Shown here: positions 11,031 through 25,019 of the stretch, in pieces
How the letters are laid out: the number at the start of each line of letters is the position of its first letter
How positions within the stretch are numbered: position 1 is the first letter of the stretch
Source: Spisula solida
Taxonomy: Eukaryota > Mollusca > Bivalvia > Venerida > Mactridae
DNA length: 64,000 nt
Assembly (NCBI GenBank): GCA_947247005.1
Contig: OX365945.1
Coordinates: 36,758,551-36,822,550, forward strand
Direction: 5' to 3'
Made by a program: the position numbers and the translations under genes
Notes under the pieces: generated by a model
What the model was told of the DNA's origin: nothing
Database searches by the model: none
The model's input: the letters and a program-made list of their open reading frames with translations, nothing else

Positions 11031-13169
11031 CTATTATTTTTATAACACATATTATACAGGTGTACACATACACTAAATATACAAACAATTTTGTCAATAT
11101 AAAGAGGGTGAAATTAAATCAAGACATAGCGAGGCTTCCTTCTTGGAATGTAATGTGAATTTCTCTCATGGAGGTTAAAGGACAAGTTACTGCTAGTTAA
11201 CACAATGAATAAATTCGTTTGCGTGATATTGCAGCTATTAATTGATGACTTTGTATCAAAATATTTCAATGCTTATTGATCCCACCCTATTTACATTTTT
11301 TTGGATGGGTAATGTTCGTAACTGAAATAAAAAATATATTTCTGTTTTAATAATAATTGCTGATCCCTTTGACCGTAGACTTGCTGAGGTGTCTATTTTT
11401 CTTTTCTTCAAAACTACTGAACTGATCGCTAGTTTTATTCGTTTACAAATGATGCACTCAGATGTTTTCGCGTGAAAACAATTATATATAGTGTTTCATA
11501 TGAATTTTCTTATTTGTCAATTATAGATAACGAAAATAAATTGCCGAAATTCACAAAGTTTAGTATCGCCTGGAATTGTCTATTAATTCACCGTTACTAT
11601 AAATAGCGCTTATAAGTCTGGTTGCTGGTCCACTTATAACTGTTACCGACTGAATCGGGAAACAAGCGAAGTGACTACTAAACGACGGTATCCTATGGTG
11701 TTGTCCGGTATCAATGGAAAATCCCGGTATTGATAGTTAATCACGCTGTATAGTACATTAAATTGTAAATTATGTTGTATAATTGAAACATGCCTGAGGC
11801 GGGGATTAACTTATTATAGATAGTGCGAATGGGTGTGCAGAAAATGTCTATTTAGAATGGTCACATAATAATGTTTCATTCATTTATAATGTGCTTGTAA
11901 TTGAATATGCCTATTTGCGAGGGTTGCACGCTACATGTACTTACGTGGTTTACTTCATATCATCCAGCACGTGTATATTAGAACGTTTTGTGCGTCCATA
12001 TAGAAATGCATGTGTAGACGAAATTATTGTTAAACAATAAATATAAATTAATATATCTAGATTTATTACACACTACTTATATACTCAGCGTCAATGAATG
12101 AAAAGTTACCATCCTATCAATTGACTCTTATATTTAAACTTCACCGGCTCGAAGTTCAGTTGTACATATTGTCTCATCTTTCCTCTCGGACACAATTACA
12201 GCCTTTTCGGGGCCTGCCATCTGACGGTGTCTTGTCAGCTCCACATCTACTATACCCTTGGTCCGATTTTAATGAAACTTCATCGGAGTGATCAGCATGG
12301 AGTCTTTTCCAGTCATCAAGGGATTTTGAAATAACTTTGGAAAATGATAATTACACATTTTTTCATGTTCAAGACCTAGTTCCAAGGTCAAGGTCACAGC
12401 TGTCAAAAAATAAACGGGGTGTATTTTGCATCTGTTCCATTACTCTACCATTCATCCAGCGATTTTCATATCACTTGGCATAAATGTTAACCATAATGAG
12501 ACGGATTTGTCATGCACAAGACCTAGCATACTTATAGGTTTTTTTTATTGTATTTGGCAAGGATTTGTCTTTACTGACAGAACAAAAGCAGGGCTATCCG
12601 CGTTGTTCAGACACATTTACAGTTTTGGTTTGGAACACCACTTTTTTCTGTCAGATTGAACACCAAAACATTACGGCTTCCGTTTGATGCCTTCCATCAA
12701 CCATTTTTCTTGTTCATAAATGTCATTAATTTTTTTTGTAGTATAGATAATAAGAAGGGGAAGAGTTAGGAGGACAGTCGTTTAGAAGATAGGTTGTGAT
12801 TGTAGGAAGTAAGAAAGAAAAGCAAGAGAAAGATAATTAGAAAGGCTATGGGTTCGGGGAATTTACACAATACCACTACTTGAGTTATGCGAGTTATGAA
12901 AACTTCTGTCATTTTCTGTTACAGATGTGTAATCTATTTTTGAATTGTGCGATTGTTTGTTCTAGTTTTTTTCCGATAGTTGATGTATTCTTTAAATGAC
13001 TGAATTGTCGGTGTGTGTTTATTGCATTTACATTTAAATATGAAATATTTTGAAAGCAGTATAATGTAGTTAGTAATAAGCCCATCTTGTTCTGTATTCT
13101 TTACAATGTTGCAAACTGAAATAGTTTAAAATGTGATATTAAATCTTTTGAACGTTTTTGTACTAGATA

Positions 13170-16100
13170 TTACCTAACTTCAGTCCATAAAAGCTTTGTA
13201 CAATATGTCATTCCCAGAACATATGGTTTATGGAGTCTGGTTGTCTATTGCAAATATCACATAAGCTTGACTGGGTTATATGACACTTGTGTAAAAATTA
13301 ATTGTCGGGTATTACATTCATGTGGTATTTATACTGAAATTCGCTAAGTTTAGTGTCTATTGTAATAATATACGTTTGTTGGAAAGTTTCAACCCATTCT
13401 GTGTCTTCTATGGTGAACCTAAGATTCCATTTTCGTTTGTATTTTGGTTCTGTTAGTATTTTAGTTTTGATTAGTGAATAACAGTATACAATCTTACTTA
13501 ATTTGCTTTTTTCCATTTTTATTTATTATTATTATACCATATTTATATAGCCCTTTTTCATGTATATACGAGGGTGGTCCGCAAAAGTCGCGAACATTGG
13601 TTTTTATCGTATTGTCGTCCATTGTATTCACAATTTGCATACATTGTTTTTAAGAGACATGTCATCATTGTAATTGCACAATTTGATGTTGATATCTTAA
13701 GTATTAAAACTCTGCCTGGTTTTATTGCACCTGCAGAAGGTCCGATCGGCGCACACTCTACGACGTCGACGACGTCGTTTCTTTTGTTTCTGCACTTTGG
13801 CTTCATTGACTGATGCAATTTTGGATAAATTCGACGCATTCTCGTAAATTAACCATTACAGTTAAAGTTCAGAGAGATACTCCAACACGTATATTAATTT
13901 TCTAAAAAAATCTATGTGCAACAGTTTAACATATACCATGTTTAGCCTCAACATTTTACCGTCTGACGCTAGTCTTAGTGAATGACGTTTTTAGCTCCGT
14001 TAATTAGGGCCGAGGTTTCCTTTTAGGCTTGGCAGTCTTCATTTTGTCGCCAAGTTCCTTTTAAAACATTTACACCAGGTGTAGATTAGAGTCCTACTGA
14101 CATTCCCTCGATTAAATGTAAGTTTGACTTCTGTTTTTGATTATGCGGGTGTCAGACCATAGTCCGGCAGTGATATTTTGTGCCGCACATTTCCTTGACG
14201 TCGCCATTTTTGAATGACGCGAACACCAGAGCGGTGCGAATATATTAATAGTTATGCTGATAATGACACTATCGACCTTAAATTTTGCACAAAAACGTGC
14301 GAAACAATATGGTGTTGACATCGGCATATTTTTTAATGCCCAAATAAGAACACTTATTAAGTTATAAGCTCTCTTAAATGATAGCCGATACGTTTTTACA
14401 AATTATAAAAGGGCATGCGCCGACTCTACCCAACTCGCATTTGTTAAGCAAGTTTAATTACCTAAATTAAGAAGGAAATGAATTTCCAATATCACACATA
14501 TGTAAAGAAATAATCAATGAACAACTAGTGAAATATTTTCTGGAAAATAATGCGTAGTGTTGAAATAAGAGACACTCGTACACGTTCAAAAGTGCTGTAC
14601 AATCACGTTTAAGACATGATTAAAACAATATACATACATACAACTATGGACAAATTTATAAATCAAGAGTATGACTAAGATACGAAAAGGAGATATCCCG
14701 ACGAAAAGAACGAAAATGACACCGCTGGTGTTTGATCACAATTCAAGACATATTCTTGATGACTTATTTCCGGCGCACAATGCGCTGGGTCCATCGTATG
14801 GCCAATACCGTATCTGGTGTTGTGGGTGGAATTAATTATTCTTTTTATCCAGCTTATATTTAATGAATCTAAAAAACATTCTTCCTCTATCATTTTTAGA
14901 CCGCCGTCTTTGTATTCTTGAATTATTTGTTTACATGATATTTAATCAGGTTTTGAATTCCATAAGAAATCAAAGAAAATTTTATAGATCGATTTTATCA
15001 AATGTGCCGATGTGTTTTGTAACACAGTTAAATAGGCTTTGAAAGAACAAATGATTTTAGAACTGTTATTTTTCCAATGAATGTTAAGTTCCATTTTTCC
15101 ATTGTTTTAGGACAGTTTTACATTCAGTTATCTTATTTGCTACATTAAGATAATACATTGAATATAACTTATTACTGAAGGTAATTCCTAACGTAGTTGC
15201 CTCCGACGAAGTCCATTCAAATTCGTTGTCAAAGACAATATCTGTATTTTTAGTCTTCCAATGCGCAAGACTGAGCATTTGTTTCTATTGAGTTTAAGCC
15301 AAACTGTTTTACCAAAATCGTCAAGGTTTTTTATAAGATTTTCGATTTCCTTAAAGTAGAAAGCTAGCACCATCTGCGAAAAGACAATAAAAAGATACGG
15401 TGATAGAGGGCATTATTTTTATTCTATTATCAATGACTTTAGAGGTAATTTTGTAATCGACGTTTAATAGTGATATTGGTCTCCAATTATTAATTGACCA
15501 AGGATCTTTATTATTCTAGGTATTAATGTTATGATACTCTGGGTTTGAAGTTCTGTTAATTTCCCTATGTCGTAAGAATGATTTAGTGAGTTAACAAGGA
15601 ATGTTTCAATATCGTTCCAAAATATCTTATAGAATTCGACAGATAACCCGTCTGAACCAGCATAAAAGTTTTTACAGTATGATAAAATATCATTGCTGTT
15701 TGTAGCTATCGTGTCGTTATCAGTTCCCAGTTGGTGCATGGTTTTACTTTCAGCTCTTTTGCGTTCCAGATTTGCAAAATATTTGGTATTTTTCCACCCC
15801 TTCAATCCATTCGGCACGTAATCTTAAAATAATGCCTTTAATGTTTTCTTCAGCTATATCTTTAATGTTTTTTTGTAGGTTAAGTAGTTCGTTAACTTGG
15901 TTCGGAGCAGATGTCACGTTCTAATCTTTCAATATTTTGTTTAAGAAATAAAAATCTGTTCGCGTATTTTGTCGGTGAATTAAATATGGGCAGGAGTTCG
16001 GATGCGGAAAAATTAAATCACGAGTGTCCGTGTTTTATTCACCGACAAAATACAAGAATAGAGTTTTTATTTCGATTCTAAACACGATAATATCCCGCAC

Positions 16101-17440
16101 TATTTAACTGCGCGCATCCAATTTTACCCATTTGACATTTAACATAATTCCACGCTGAAATTGAGTGGCTGATTAGCTGGTACAATTACCTCCCTCGTTA
16201 ATGAAAACGACCATCGTAATTTTCTGAAGGAAATAACACATTTTAAACATTGAAACAATTTTAATAACACGAGTATAGGGTAGCTATTTAATGAAATGAA
16301 AAATATAAATGAATTGATTATCAGAAGTTTTTATGAAACTTAGTTTCGAGATTATATTGGGGTTTCTAAAAATAGATGCGTCATAGCTGTAACACTGGAT
16401 ACCCGTGCATCTTGCCTTGTCATCGCGTTTCGTTGAAGATTTACTATAAATTTTACGTTCATTCATTCATAAATATGTCACGTGATACGGGGCGTAATAG
16501 TAACAGCCAATTTGATACCATGTTTTATGGGGTAATATTACATGGCCAGGTCCGCTCTATATTTAATGGATTAATCCGCGGATCGTGTTAGAATGTAGTT
16601 TTAATTCATTTTCTTTGTTTATTTTTTGTAGTTTACTTGAATATCTAATGGCTTCGTTCCGGACTGTGCCTTTAACTAGTTCCCATAAAGTATTTGGGGT
16701 TGAATCCTTTATATTAGCTGTTTCATTAATTGTCTGTTTGACTTTTGTTTGGAAATCTGTATTTAACAGTATTGAGTTATTTATTTTGAAGACTCCTCGT
16801 CCACGTTCTGTTGACTTAAGTTCAAGATCAAATGTAACAACGAAGTGGTCGGATTGGACGATACATGTACTAAGAAATAATCTATTCTACTCTACAATAT
16901 ATTAGTCGACAGTTATTCGCAAAGAGTCGCAGTGTCTATTACTAGCCCTTTGAAAAGACAACAGAAACAACATTCCGGTAATTAAATTTTATTGATTTTT
17001 TTCACGAAATATCGCGGAAATCTTGATGGTTCTAGAAATGTATAAAGATTTAAAGATATCAACGAATTTTCTGATTTGTGACCCAAGTGACAATACACAT
17101 GGAACACCCCTCGTAAAGTGTTTGGAATCGGGATGCTTAAGTCTCAAAATATCGTAAAGAAAATTATTTTCCATGAGCTCTTGGATTCTTTTTTAATTTC
17201 CTGTGTGTGGTTTTGTTATCGTTTAGTTTGTCAATATTTACATCAATTATTGTGTTGAAGTCACCACCGATTACAAATGTTTCATCACTATTATCTATAA
17301 GTATGTTTTCTAAAATATTTAATAGTTCCTCGTCATCTTTATTTGGTCCGTATATGTTTACTAAAAGTAGGTTTTTACTGTCGATCTACCAAAGTCACTT
17401 ATACTAATTTAGAAAACAATGTCGTAATGGTACTCCAATA
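13170..17440 (-). mobile_element. dead L1/Tx1-like LINE, 5'-truncated
   Basis: Pieces of one L1-type ORF2 occur in the expected order on the minus strand: endonuclease (LVNIYGPNKDDEELL then GGDFNTIIDVN, about 17210-17340), a segment resembling IKHPDSKHFT (16989-17174), the reverse transcriptase start (GLSVEFYKIFWNDIE, 15464-15817), the palm/thumb region (KLNRNKCSVLRIG, 15188-15373; LGITFSNKLYSM, 15084-15278), FLDSLNISWIKRIIN (14675-14893), ITIDTKLSEFQYKY (13298-13516), and a knuckle reading LCDICNRQPDSINHMFWE (13190-13260). Frameshifts and stops separate them. A MITE-like repeat is inserted at about 15961-16592, and 13520-14680 also looks foreign. It lies just after the last exon of the secreted-peptide gene. 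Confidence 0.85.
15961..16592. mobile_element. non-autonomous element inserted in the LINE, copy 1
   Basis: About 630 bp splitting the LINE. The left end carries an inverted pair, TATTTTGTCGGTGAAT and ATTCACCGACAAAATA (about 15965-16052); the right end contains GGATTAATCCGCGGATCGTG. A reverse-oriented relative lies at 45681-46510 and shares the TTACCTCCCTCGTTAATGA and GACGCATCTATTTTTAGAAA segments. No protein coded. Confidence 0.75.
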
Positions 17441-17481
17441 TAACTCCTCCGCCATTGTAGGATCATCAAAGATTTGAGTAT

Positions 17482-17557
17482 TTAATTTTCTTCATTTGCA
17501 GATTCTTCAACCTTTTTATAATCCCTCTTGTGTCGTAAATGTTCATCTTGTGCTGCA
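17482..17557 (-). CDS. last exon of a small secreted peptide (probable partner of 30535-30698)
   Basis: Follows a good acceptor (TTTATTTTCAG) and starts with one nucleotide that completes a codon left open by a phase-2 donor; it then reads 24 codons to TAA: AAQDEHLRHKRDYKKVEESA then NEEN. The only upstream exon found with a phase-2 end and a signal peptide is 30535-30698, and joining them gives an acidic 79-residue secreted protein with an HKR basic site. A 76-nt homologue of exactly the same length lies at 36249-36324. Among 18 differences between the copies (counted after the first 14 nt), 8 fall on third positions of this frame, against 5 each on first and second, mildly favouring coding. 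The LINE begins within about 45 bp of the stop. No family recognised. Confidence 0.5.
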
Positions 17558-18159
17558 CTGAAAATAAACATTTAGTTGATAAAACAGGTCTTTAACGAAC
17601 ACAACAATGCGCAAATTGTCAATGTGCGATATTTCCATTTCGAACAATGCGTTTATATATGAGCCAGTCTCCAGAAAAACCTGCTATTTTGACAAAAATA
17701 TTGACTTTAAGATTTTCCATAGTATTACAGGATAATGTTAAATAAGCAAATTGCAAAAGAAATCATGTTAATATCTTGAGTTTTAAGGAAGTTACAGCTG
17801 TTTTTGTAGAGTCCCAATTCGGAGCTTTTTGTGTGACGTCGCAAACGTCATTCAAACATTATTCGACGTAACTGAAATAACTATTTTATTATTACACCAT
17901 TTGATCAATTCTTGACATAAACTGTTCAAAATAGTACCAAATTCTATAATTATGTTTCACTTTTCAAAATATATATCAAAATCGAAATTGTTTGCATTCA
18001 GAGAAAGGCTACTTCTGTTTAAAACAACTAAATCCTCGTTTTTCTCAATCGGAGTACTTTTCTGAAATTGGTCACCATAGCAACGAAGTATGTGTTTTCG
18101 AAATAATTCATAGGAAAATTGAAAGCTAAGGTATAGTACTATATGGGTCAATTACTTAA
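17558..18159. other. start of the large intron, no gene seen
   Basis: Between the acceptor of the peptide exon and the TTAA target of element A. It includes ATGAGCCAGTCTCCAGAAAA (about 17660), whose reverse complement recurs near 28492-28515 on the far side of element A. No exon recognised. Confidence 0.5.
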
Positions 18160-18674
18160 AGGGACTATTTACCGGTGACTTAAACTTTCGTGTAATAGTT
18201 CTATTCGGCATCGTGATTGCATTCGTAACATTTTTCCCGAACAGTTACCTGCGTACAACCGATATTTCACGTCCATTGTTATACATGTACGGAAAGTTAC
18301 GGAAATATCTCCGGAAAAGTCCGAAGTTAAAAACGAAGCGTGTGACGTCACAATCGTGCAATTAACGAGATGTCCGACAGACAGCTAGTGAATCGTTAAA
18401 TTCTTCGGATACAGATTTTGATAGCAATTAAAATATTTTGCCGTATCTATTCAAACCTATTATTAATAATAAGGGAAATCATAATAACGGCGGCGAATAA
18501 AATATGCCAGACATTCGCACTGTAAATATCGTTGACCGCATTGGCGATACGGACTGATAATTGACCTGTCTGTCGATTTTGATTGACAGGTGGGCGTTAG
18601 CCAATCACATTGCAGCATTTCGGTTACGGATTTATCGGTTTATGTAGGACACAAACTATAATCAATGGAAATAG

Positions 18675-19722
18675 CAGGGCCGTATTCAGGATTTTTTTCG
18701 TGGGGGGGGGCAAGAGGGGTGGGTGCGGGAGGGGATTCCCCTCCCGGTGGATTTTTTTTAAATCTTGTTATTGTAACGGTGCATTTTCCTGATATTTCAG
18801 GCATCATAAAGCATGGAAAAAGATAATTAAAGTAGTGAGCACACTGATTAGTGTTCCCTCTCCATGCGAAGATTTTTTTTTTGCTTAAAAATGACGCAAT
18901 TACCTGCACTTTTAGTTTTTAAATCAGACATTAAAATAATTAAAGCAGTGCTACTAAAGAGATCTACTAGTTTGAAAAAACTTAATAATCTGATCATTCA
19001 TGTTTTACCATTTTAATATTAATTATTAAGAAATCCAAATTATACGAACATGAATTTTTTAAATGTAATATGATTTCCTGCACTATGTAAATTATGAACT
19101 TTAATATTCGGATATAAAATTGGACTATTACATTTGATTTATGAATCAGATATCAATGAAATGGATGCATATTAAAAAATATTTCAAGAATGTGTCCATT
19201 ACTTTGCACTCAAACATTTAATACTAGTATATATAGGAATCCTTATATTAATCACCCCATTTAACAATTAAATAATATACATGTACCTATTTTTCTCACT
19301 GTAATGATTACAATTAGTAACTTACATTTTAACTACCAATTCTTCAAGTCAAACTTTAATTTTTAATCATCATGCTCTAATTTAATGGGATTAAATGGTG
19401 TTAAAAACCATTGACATCATTATGAAATATCTGACTGACATTCTATAATCAACCTCAACAAATCTTATCAGTTGCAAAAATCACACCTTCACCATCTGCA
19501 GGTGGTCCTGTTGAGTGCTTTATTAGTCATGCCTGGGGGCTATACAATATATACACAGGATGTCATCTAGAATGTCCAATATAAAGGTCACAACAATTAT
19601 GATCAGTGGTGTATTAAATCAATAGTTTTAGGGGCCGAAAAAATCGATATATGATAAAAACGTAGCTAGCCAGCCAGCTGGGGGGGCAAGGCCCCCTGGC
19701 CCCCTACCTGAATACGTGCCTG
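18675..19722. mobile_element. hAT-like MITE nested in element A
   Basis: 1048 bp with ends CAGGGCCGTATTCAGG (left) and, read inwards, CAGGCACGTATTCAGGTAGG (right), followed by G-rich/C-rich blocks. A 5-bp repeat AATAG flanks it (18670-18674 and 19723-19727). Copy 2 of element A has the uninterrupted site, confirming the ends. The CAGG...CGTA...CAGG terminus is like that of hAT elements, although an 8-bp duplication expected for hAT is not clear. No transposase. Confidence 0.8.
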
Positions 19723-22203
19723 AATAGTGCAATATTCATTAATAATGAAGAAATTCTCAATACATTGGCACGTTTAGAAACTAGAGAATTTCAACTTTGA
19801 TTTGTAGTAATGTCATAAAGAAATTTATAAACTAAATAAATTTATTAAACTGCGAGGGCGTCTGAAGTAGGAGATACATATGTATATTTTCTCAAATATA
19901 GTCTGAGTTTGAAGCAATTTATCATTGATATTTACAACAAAATGAACCGTTTAATCACATTTTAAGAAACTAAGCTTCGTCTTTAATTCGACTGTTTTAA
20001 AATTATGTCCTTTAAACCCTAGGCACATGAAATTATGTTATTGTTTGTTATAGAATAAGGACACATAAATCCCAATTAACGAGAATGTGTGGACTTTTCC
20101 AAAAAAAGCTGGTTTTATAATGTTGAACATATGTTGGTTTGTTCTATGTAATAGTTAAAGTGCTGTCTTTGTTGTACTAAATGCATTCAATCTCCAAAGC
20201 GTATAAAATATAGATTTAAAATTATATGTTAGGTCCGAGACAATTGAATATCATGACGGATAGATATAAGCTTATTTGAAAGTATCTTTAGGCCAGCGTC
20301 CTGTCGGATATAAATATACATGTACACATCACAAGTTACATTAAAACTTATTTAGCAACCATGTATAAAATGCTATGTGACCTCATACTGTTCCCATGTT
20401 CTAGCGCAATCAAAGTAACTGGTGACACTCTGTTAATTGACAGTAAACTAATCAACAAGACACCGCGACCAGCCGTAGATCACAGAACCCCGACTGATTA
20501 CCGCGGGATACCAATCTAAACGATATCATCAAAGAATATAACACATTGGAATGTTAACTAACTTATAATCTAGGACTTCCATATATAGTTCTGGTATAAT
20601 GATGCATATAAATTATGTGTAGCCCTAATTATTGTACTTGACCCGACATTTATAACGTTATGTTAAAAGACTATATGTTTTTTATTGATAACGCGTGTTT
20701 GTACAATAGCTATTTGTTTACTGCCAATGACAAACCGTGTACACAATTTTACGCAGTGAAGTTGGATCAGAAATATCACATTCATCTATGTTAAAATAGC
20801 TGGTATTATTTTTTACGGAAGTTGCAATCAAACGCAGCCTCGTCACTCTAATGCTCACAATCAACAAAATTTATGTCCCCGCTAAGCAAAAGGTCACATG
20901 GTTAACACCCGACGCCGAAAATCAGAAGATAGATCTACTATACATGTACATATATTAAAAAAAGGTATGCACATTGAAATTTGATTATTAAATTAGCACA
21001 CTAACATGTGTGCATGAGATGAAAGGCTAGTTTATGGAAAATTTCTCTGGTCATGTTGACCAAAAATGAAGTTAAAAAGCTTGTTTTCCAATAATTAAAG
21101 AGTTGTTTCAGCCAGTTTTTTCTTGTTTTCTCAAAATATTGATTTTGTACTTACGACCTTCTAATTCTAAGCAAGCGATATTATTAACCTATAAAATAAA
21201 TTATTTCTAACAATATAAGATGCATCTCTCAAGACTCGTAATTAAATTGTCCCGATCTGCACAAAAATACATTAATAGTGATTGAAATCAAAAGAAACAT
21301 TCTGTTTGAGCGACATATTAAAACTCATTATATATCCAGCCCAGACATGGTTGTCCACGCATAGTCTCAGATTTTCAAAATATTTTGCCACTTTTTTAGT
21401 ATTCACCTACCTAAATGATTTCTGGGGTCAAAACTTTACTTTCACTACCGTTGCCATGGCAACAGAGGAAATTCAATTTTTCACTATTTTTCACTTTTTT
21501 CATGCCATTTTTAAGCCTTTTTAAGATGAAATCGCGACAAAAATTGTCATGATGCACCCTTACATGTCACTAATTATGTTACATAAACTATTATAGAACT
21601 ATTTCTGTACAAAACATATGCTTCAAGTGATTTGAGATTTTCGATATACTAATTCTCTTTGGACCCCCTTTCTCAAATTCGTGGTTTACTAGAAAAATGA
21701 AAAAGTGTGGTGTTTCAAAATGTATTTAAATGAGAATTGGAGCGGATCCAGATATCACATCCATATATTTGAAAACAGTTAATGTAGGTGTTTATTGTCT
21801 GAAAGGTTTCGCCATGGTGCAAACAATATATTTTTTGTAAGATAATGCCAAAAAATGGCTTTTTTCATTTTTACAAAAATAGTATTTTTTTATAGATTCC
21901 ACAATAATCGAAATATATGGTTGAAATTTTCATAATTTAGCATCGGCAAAGCATTAAAACAAAGCAACTGACACAATTAAGTGTTTAATGGTAAATTTAT
22001 GATAAATGATCACAAGATATTTGAAAACACCATGTTTAAAACGAACCCCACCCACTTTTTTAACACTACGCTGGACTTCTTGTGAACACTATTTCGTGTA
22101 TAAATCGAAAAAAAAGTAGTTTATTTGTGTGATTCTTCCTTGCATATGTCCGATAGAAACTCATGTTAAGTGTGTTAAAAAATAAATGAATAATTACTTT
22201 TCC

Positions 22204-25012
22204 ATTACCATGGTTACCAAGCAAACGGTGCAGAAAAAGGATGTAGGTGAAAAATGTTCAAATGAATGTTAACAACTTGCAATTCGTGACTCCTGTAATT
22301 TTGTTGTATATATTATATAACATTGTTTCAGAAAAGATAGTGTTTCAATTATGGCTGATGTGTGGCTTGGTTAATCTGGTAGTTACCATGGTAACCAAGG
22401 ATGAAAGAAGGAAAAGGGCACTTTTTGACCGTATTTTCACAACTTTCACCAATCATGCTGCATACTTGCAGATATATGTTCTTTATATATCGTGTTGATC
22501 ATCCTAATAGAATAGTGCTCCATTTCTTACTGGTGTATGACCATGTTATTATGGTAGTTACCATGGTAACCTTGCAAGAAGGAAGGCGAAAATCAGCTTA
22601 ATTACTGTATGCTTTCAATTATCACAAATAATGCTCCATACCAGTAGATATTTAGTATTGATATACAATGTATATCATTCTTATTGATAAGTGCTTTACA
22701 TCAAACCGATGAATAACCATGTTATTAAGGAGGTACGAGCTGCCTTGTGCGCATGCGCGAAATTTCAAAATCGTATTAGATAAGAACAAACATGAATTTT
22801 AGTTTCAATGATTGCATATGAATGTTGATTAATGAAAATAAACATAATATTATCGCACAAATTAGATATTTTTAACTTTTTATTTTTTGCCTGTATGAAA
22901 AAGTGGGTGGGGAACGGCAAAATTGTGAATAATATGGGTTCACAATAAGTCCCTACAATTGTTCAAATGCATATGCTTATATATAATATGTAGTGCATGG
23001 TTTAGTTATAAGAGGTAGCCACACTTTGAAATATTTTTAAGAAAAAATTATTTCATTACAATATGCAAATTAGGTTAATTTTATGCAAATTTATTCATAA
23101 TTAGTGCTTTTTTATGCACAGCTCCCAAAAAAGGCTGGTGACCCCTATTTTTTATTTGACTAAACTGGTGTTCTATTTGATACTAAATATCGGGCCAATT
23201 TTAAATCATTTTCGATCGTTGGGTATTTTTTGACGTTCATTTGAAATCATTTGAAAAACACACTTTTTAGCAAGTGGGTGGGGTAACTATTTATCATGTT
23301 CAAATACTGAATTTGTTCACCGGGCAGCTGGAATAGTGACTAATGTCAATAGGAATGACCATTGAACACACAAAATATCATGCATTGCTTAAAAGTGGTT
23401 TCATACAGTAATAATCTTAAAAAGAACATAATGGTGCCATAAATGCAGGAAATAGATAAAATGACCAAAATACAATGGTAGGTCATTAGAAAGCCATGTA
23501 TGTCGAAAACGAGCCTGGTGACATATCATTTTTATGATTTCAATGTTGTTCTAGAAGACTGTTCTGTCATTTTAAGATGTTTCAAGGAAAATTCGATCGT
23601 TAGATAAAAGGTGCGCGTACCTCCTTAAGGAAGTTACTATGGTAACCAAGCAAGAAAGGAGGAAATCTCCACATTTTGACCATATTTTCACATTTTTCAT
23701 CAAGATTGCTGCAAACAAGCAGCTATTTGTTATTGATTTAGTTTGGTAATCATCCAAATTGAAGTATGCTCCATTTCTAACTGAGGCATAACTATCTTAT
23801 TATGGTAGTTGCCATGGTTACCTAGCAAGAAAGGAGGAAAACTCCACATTTTGACCGTATTTTCACATTTTTCATCAAGAGTGCTGCATACAAGCATTTA
23901 TTTGTTATTGATTTAGTTTGGTAATCATCCAAATTGAAGTATGCTCCATTTCTAAGTGAGGCATAACTATCTTATTATGGTAGTTGCCATGGTTACCTAG
24001 CATAAAAGAAGGAAAATCCACATTTTGACCATATTTTCTTTAAGATTTCTGCGTACGAGCATTTAAATGTTATTGATATAGTTTGGTAATCATCTCTATT
24101 GATATGATCTCCATTTATAACTGAGGCATGACCATGTAATTATGGAAGTTACCATGGTAACCAAGCAACAAAGAAAGAAAAATCCGCCCTTAAACTGCAA
24201 TTTCACCATTTTCAGCAAGAATGCTGCATACAAGCAGATATATGTTCATAATATAGTTTGGTAATCATCCCAATTATAGAATGCTCCATTTTTACTGAGT
24301 CATTACCATGTTAATATGGTAGTTACCATGGTAACCAAGCAAATATGCCACCTTTTGTTATTTTTTCACAATTTTCATCAAGAATGCTGCATACAAGCAG
24401 ATATATGTTCATACTATAGTTTGGTAATCATCCTTATTGAAGAATGCTCCATTTCTAACTGAGGCATAACTATCTTATTATGGTAGTTGCCATGGTTACC
24501 AAGCAAGAAAGAAATAAGATCCCCATTTTGACCATGTTTTCACTATTTTCTTTAAGATTTCTGCATACGAGCATTTATATGTTATTGATATAGTTTGGTA
24601 ATCATCTTTATTGATATGAGCTCCATTTGTAACTGAGGCATGACCATGTAATTATGGAAGTTACCATGGTAACCAAGCAAGAAAGGAGGAAAAATCCTAC
24701 CTTAAACTGCAATTTCACTATTTTCAGCAAGAATGCTGCATACAAGCAGATATATGTTCATAATATAGTTTGGTAATCATCCTAATTAAAGAATGCTCCA
24801 TTTTTAACTATGCCATTACCATGTTAATATGGTAGTTACCATGGTAACCAAGCAAATATGCCACCTTTTGTCATTTTTTCACAATTTTCATCAAGAATGC
24901 TGCATACAAGCAGATATATGTTCATACTATAGTTTGGTAATCATCCTTATTGAAGAACGCTCCATTTCTAACTGAGGCAGGATCACGTTATTATGGTAGT
25001 TACCATGGTCAC
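22204..25012 (+). repeat. about 175-bp tandem units, left block
   Basis: Around 12 units, each with a palindrome followed by CAAGCAAGAAAGGAGGAAAA-like sequence, a TTTTGACCNTATTTTCAC segment, AAGAATGCTGCATACAAGCA, and GAATGCTCCATTTCTAACTG. Interrupted by the MITE at 22729-23624. Confidence 0.9.
22729..23624. mobile_element. 896-bp TTAA MITE nested in the long-TIR element
   Basis: TTAA at 22725-22728 and 23625-23628; ends GGAGGTACGAGCTGCC and, inwards from the right, GGAGGTACGCGCACCT. Removing it restores the 175-bp spacing of the palindromes on either side (22557 to 23633 becomes 176 bp). No transposase. It contains AAGTGGGTGGGG twice, a word also present in the arms of the host element. Confidence 0.88.
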
Positions 25013-25019
25013 TCAGTTT

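Larger units (their letters stand above)
10222..13150. other. intergenic stretch upstream of the methyltransferase gene
   Basis: Holds the 5' flank of the methyltransferase gene, a hairpin at 10429-10459 and an imperfect duplication at 10765-11030. From about 12150 to 12680 it has the look of an old interspersed repeat (for example TTCCAAGGTCAAGGTCACAG). No exon was recognised; AT-rich with poly-T runs. Confidence 0.5.

Noticed and set aside
13566..13590. Start of another mariner-like element (TACGAGGGTGGTCCGCAAAA)
   Set aside because: No matching inverted end was found downstream, so it may be a truncated insertion in the LINE; not enough to delimit an element.
17482..17557. Alternative reading of this segment as the start of the LINE endonuclease (MNIYDTRGIIKRLKN)
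   Set aside because: In that frame most differences from the 36-kb copy hit second codon positions, and the LINE similarity begins only about 45 bp further on. Not fully excluded.
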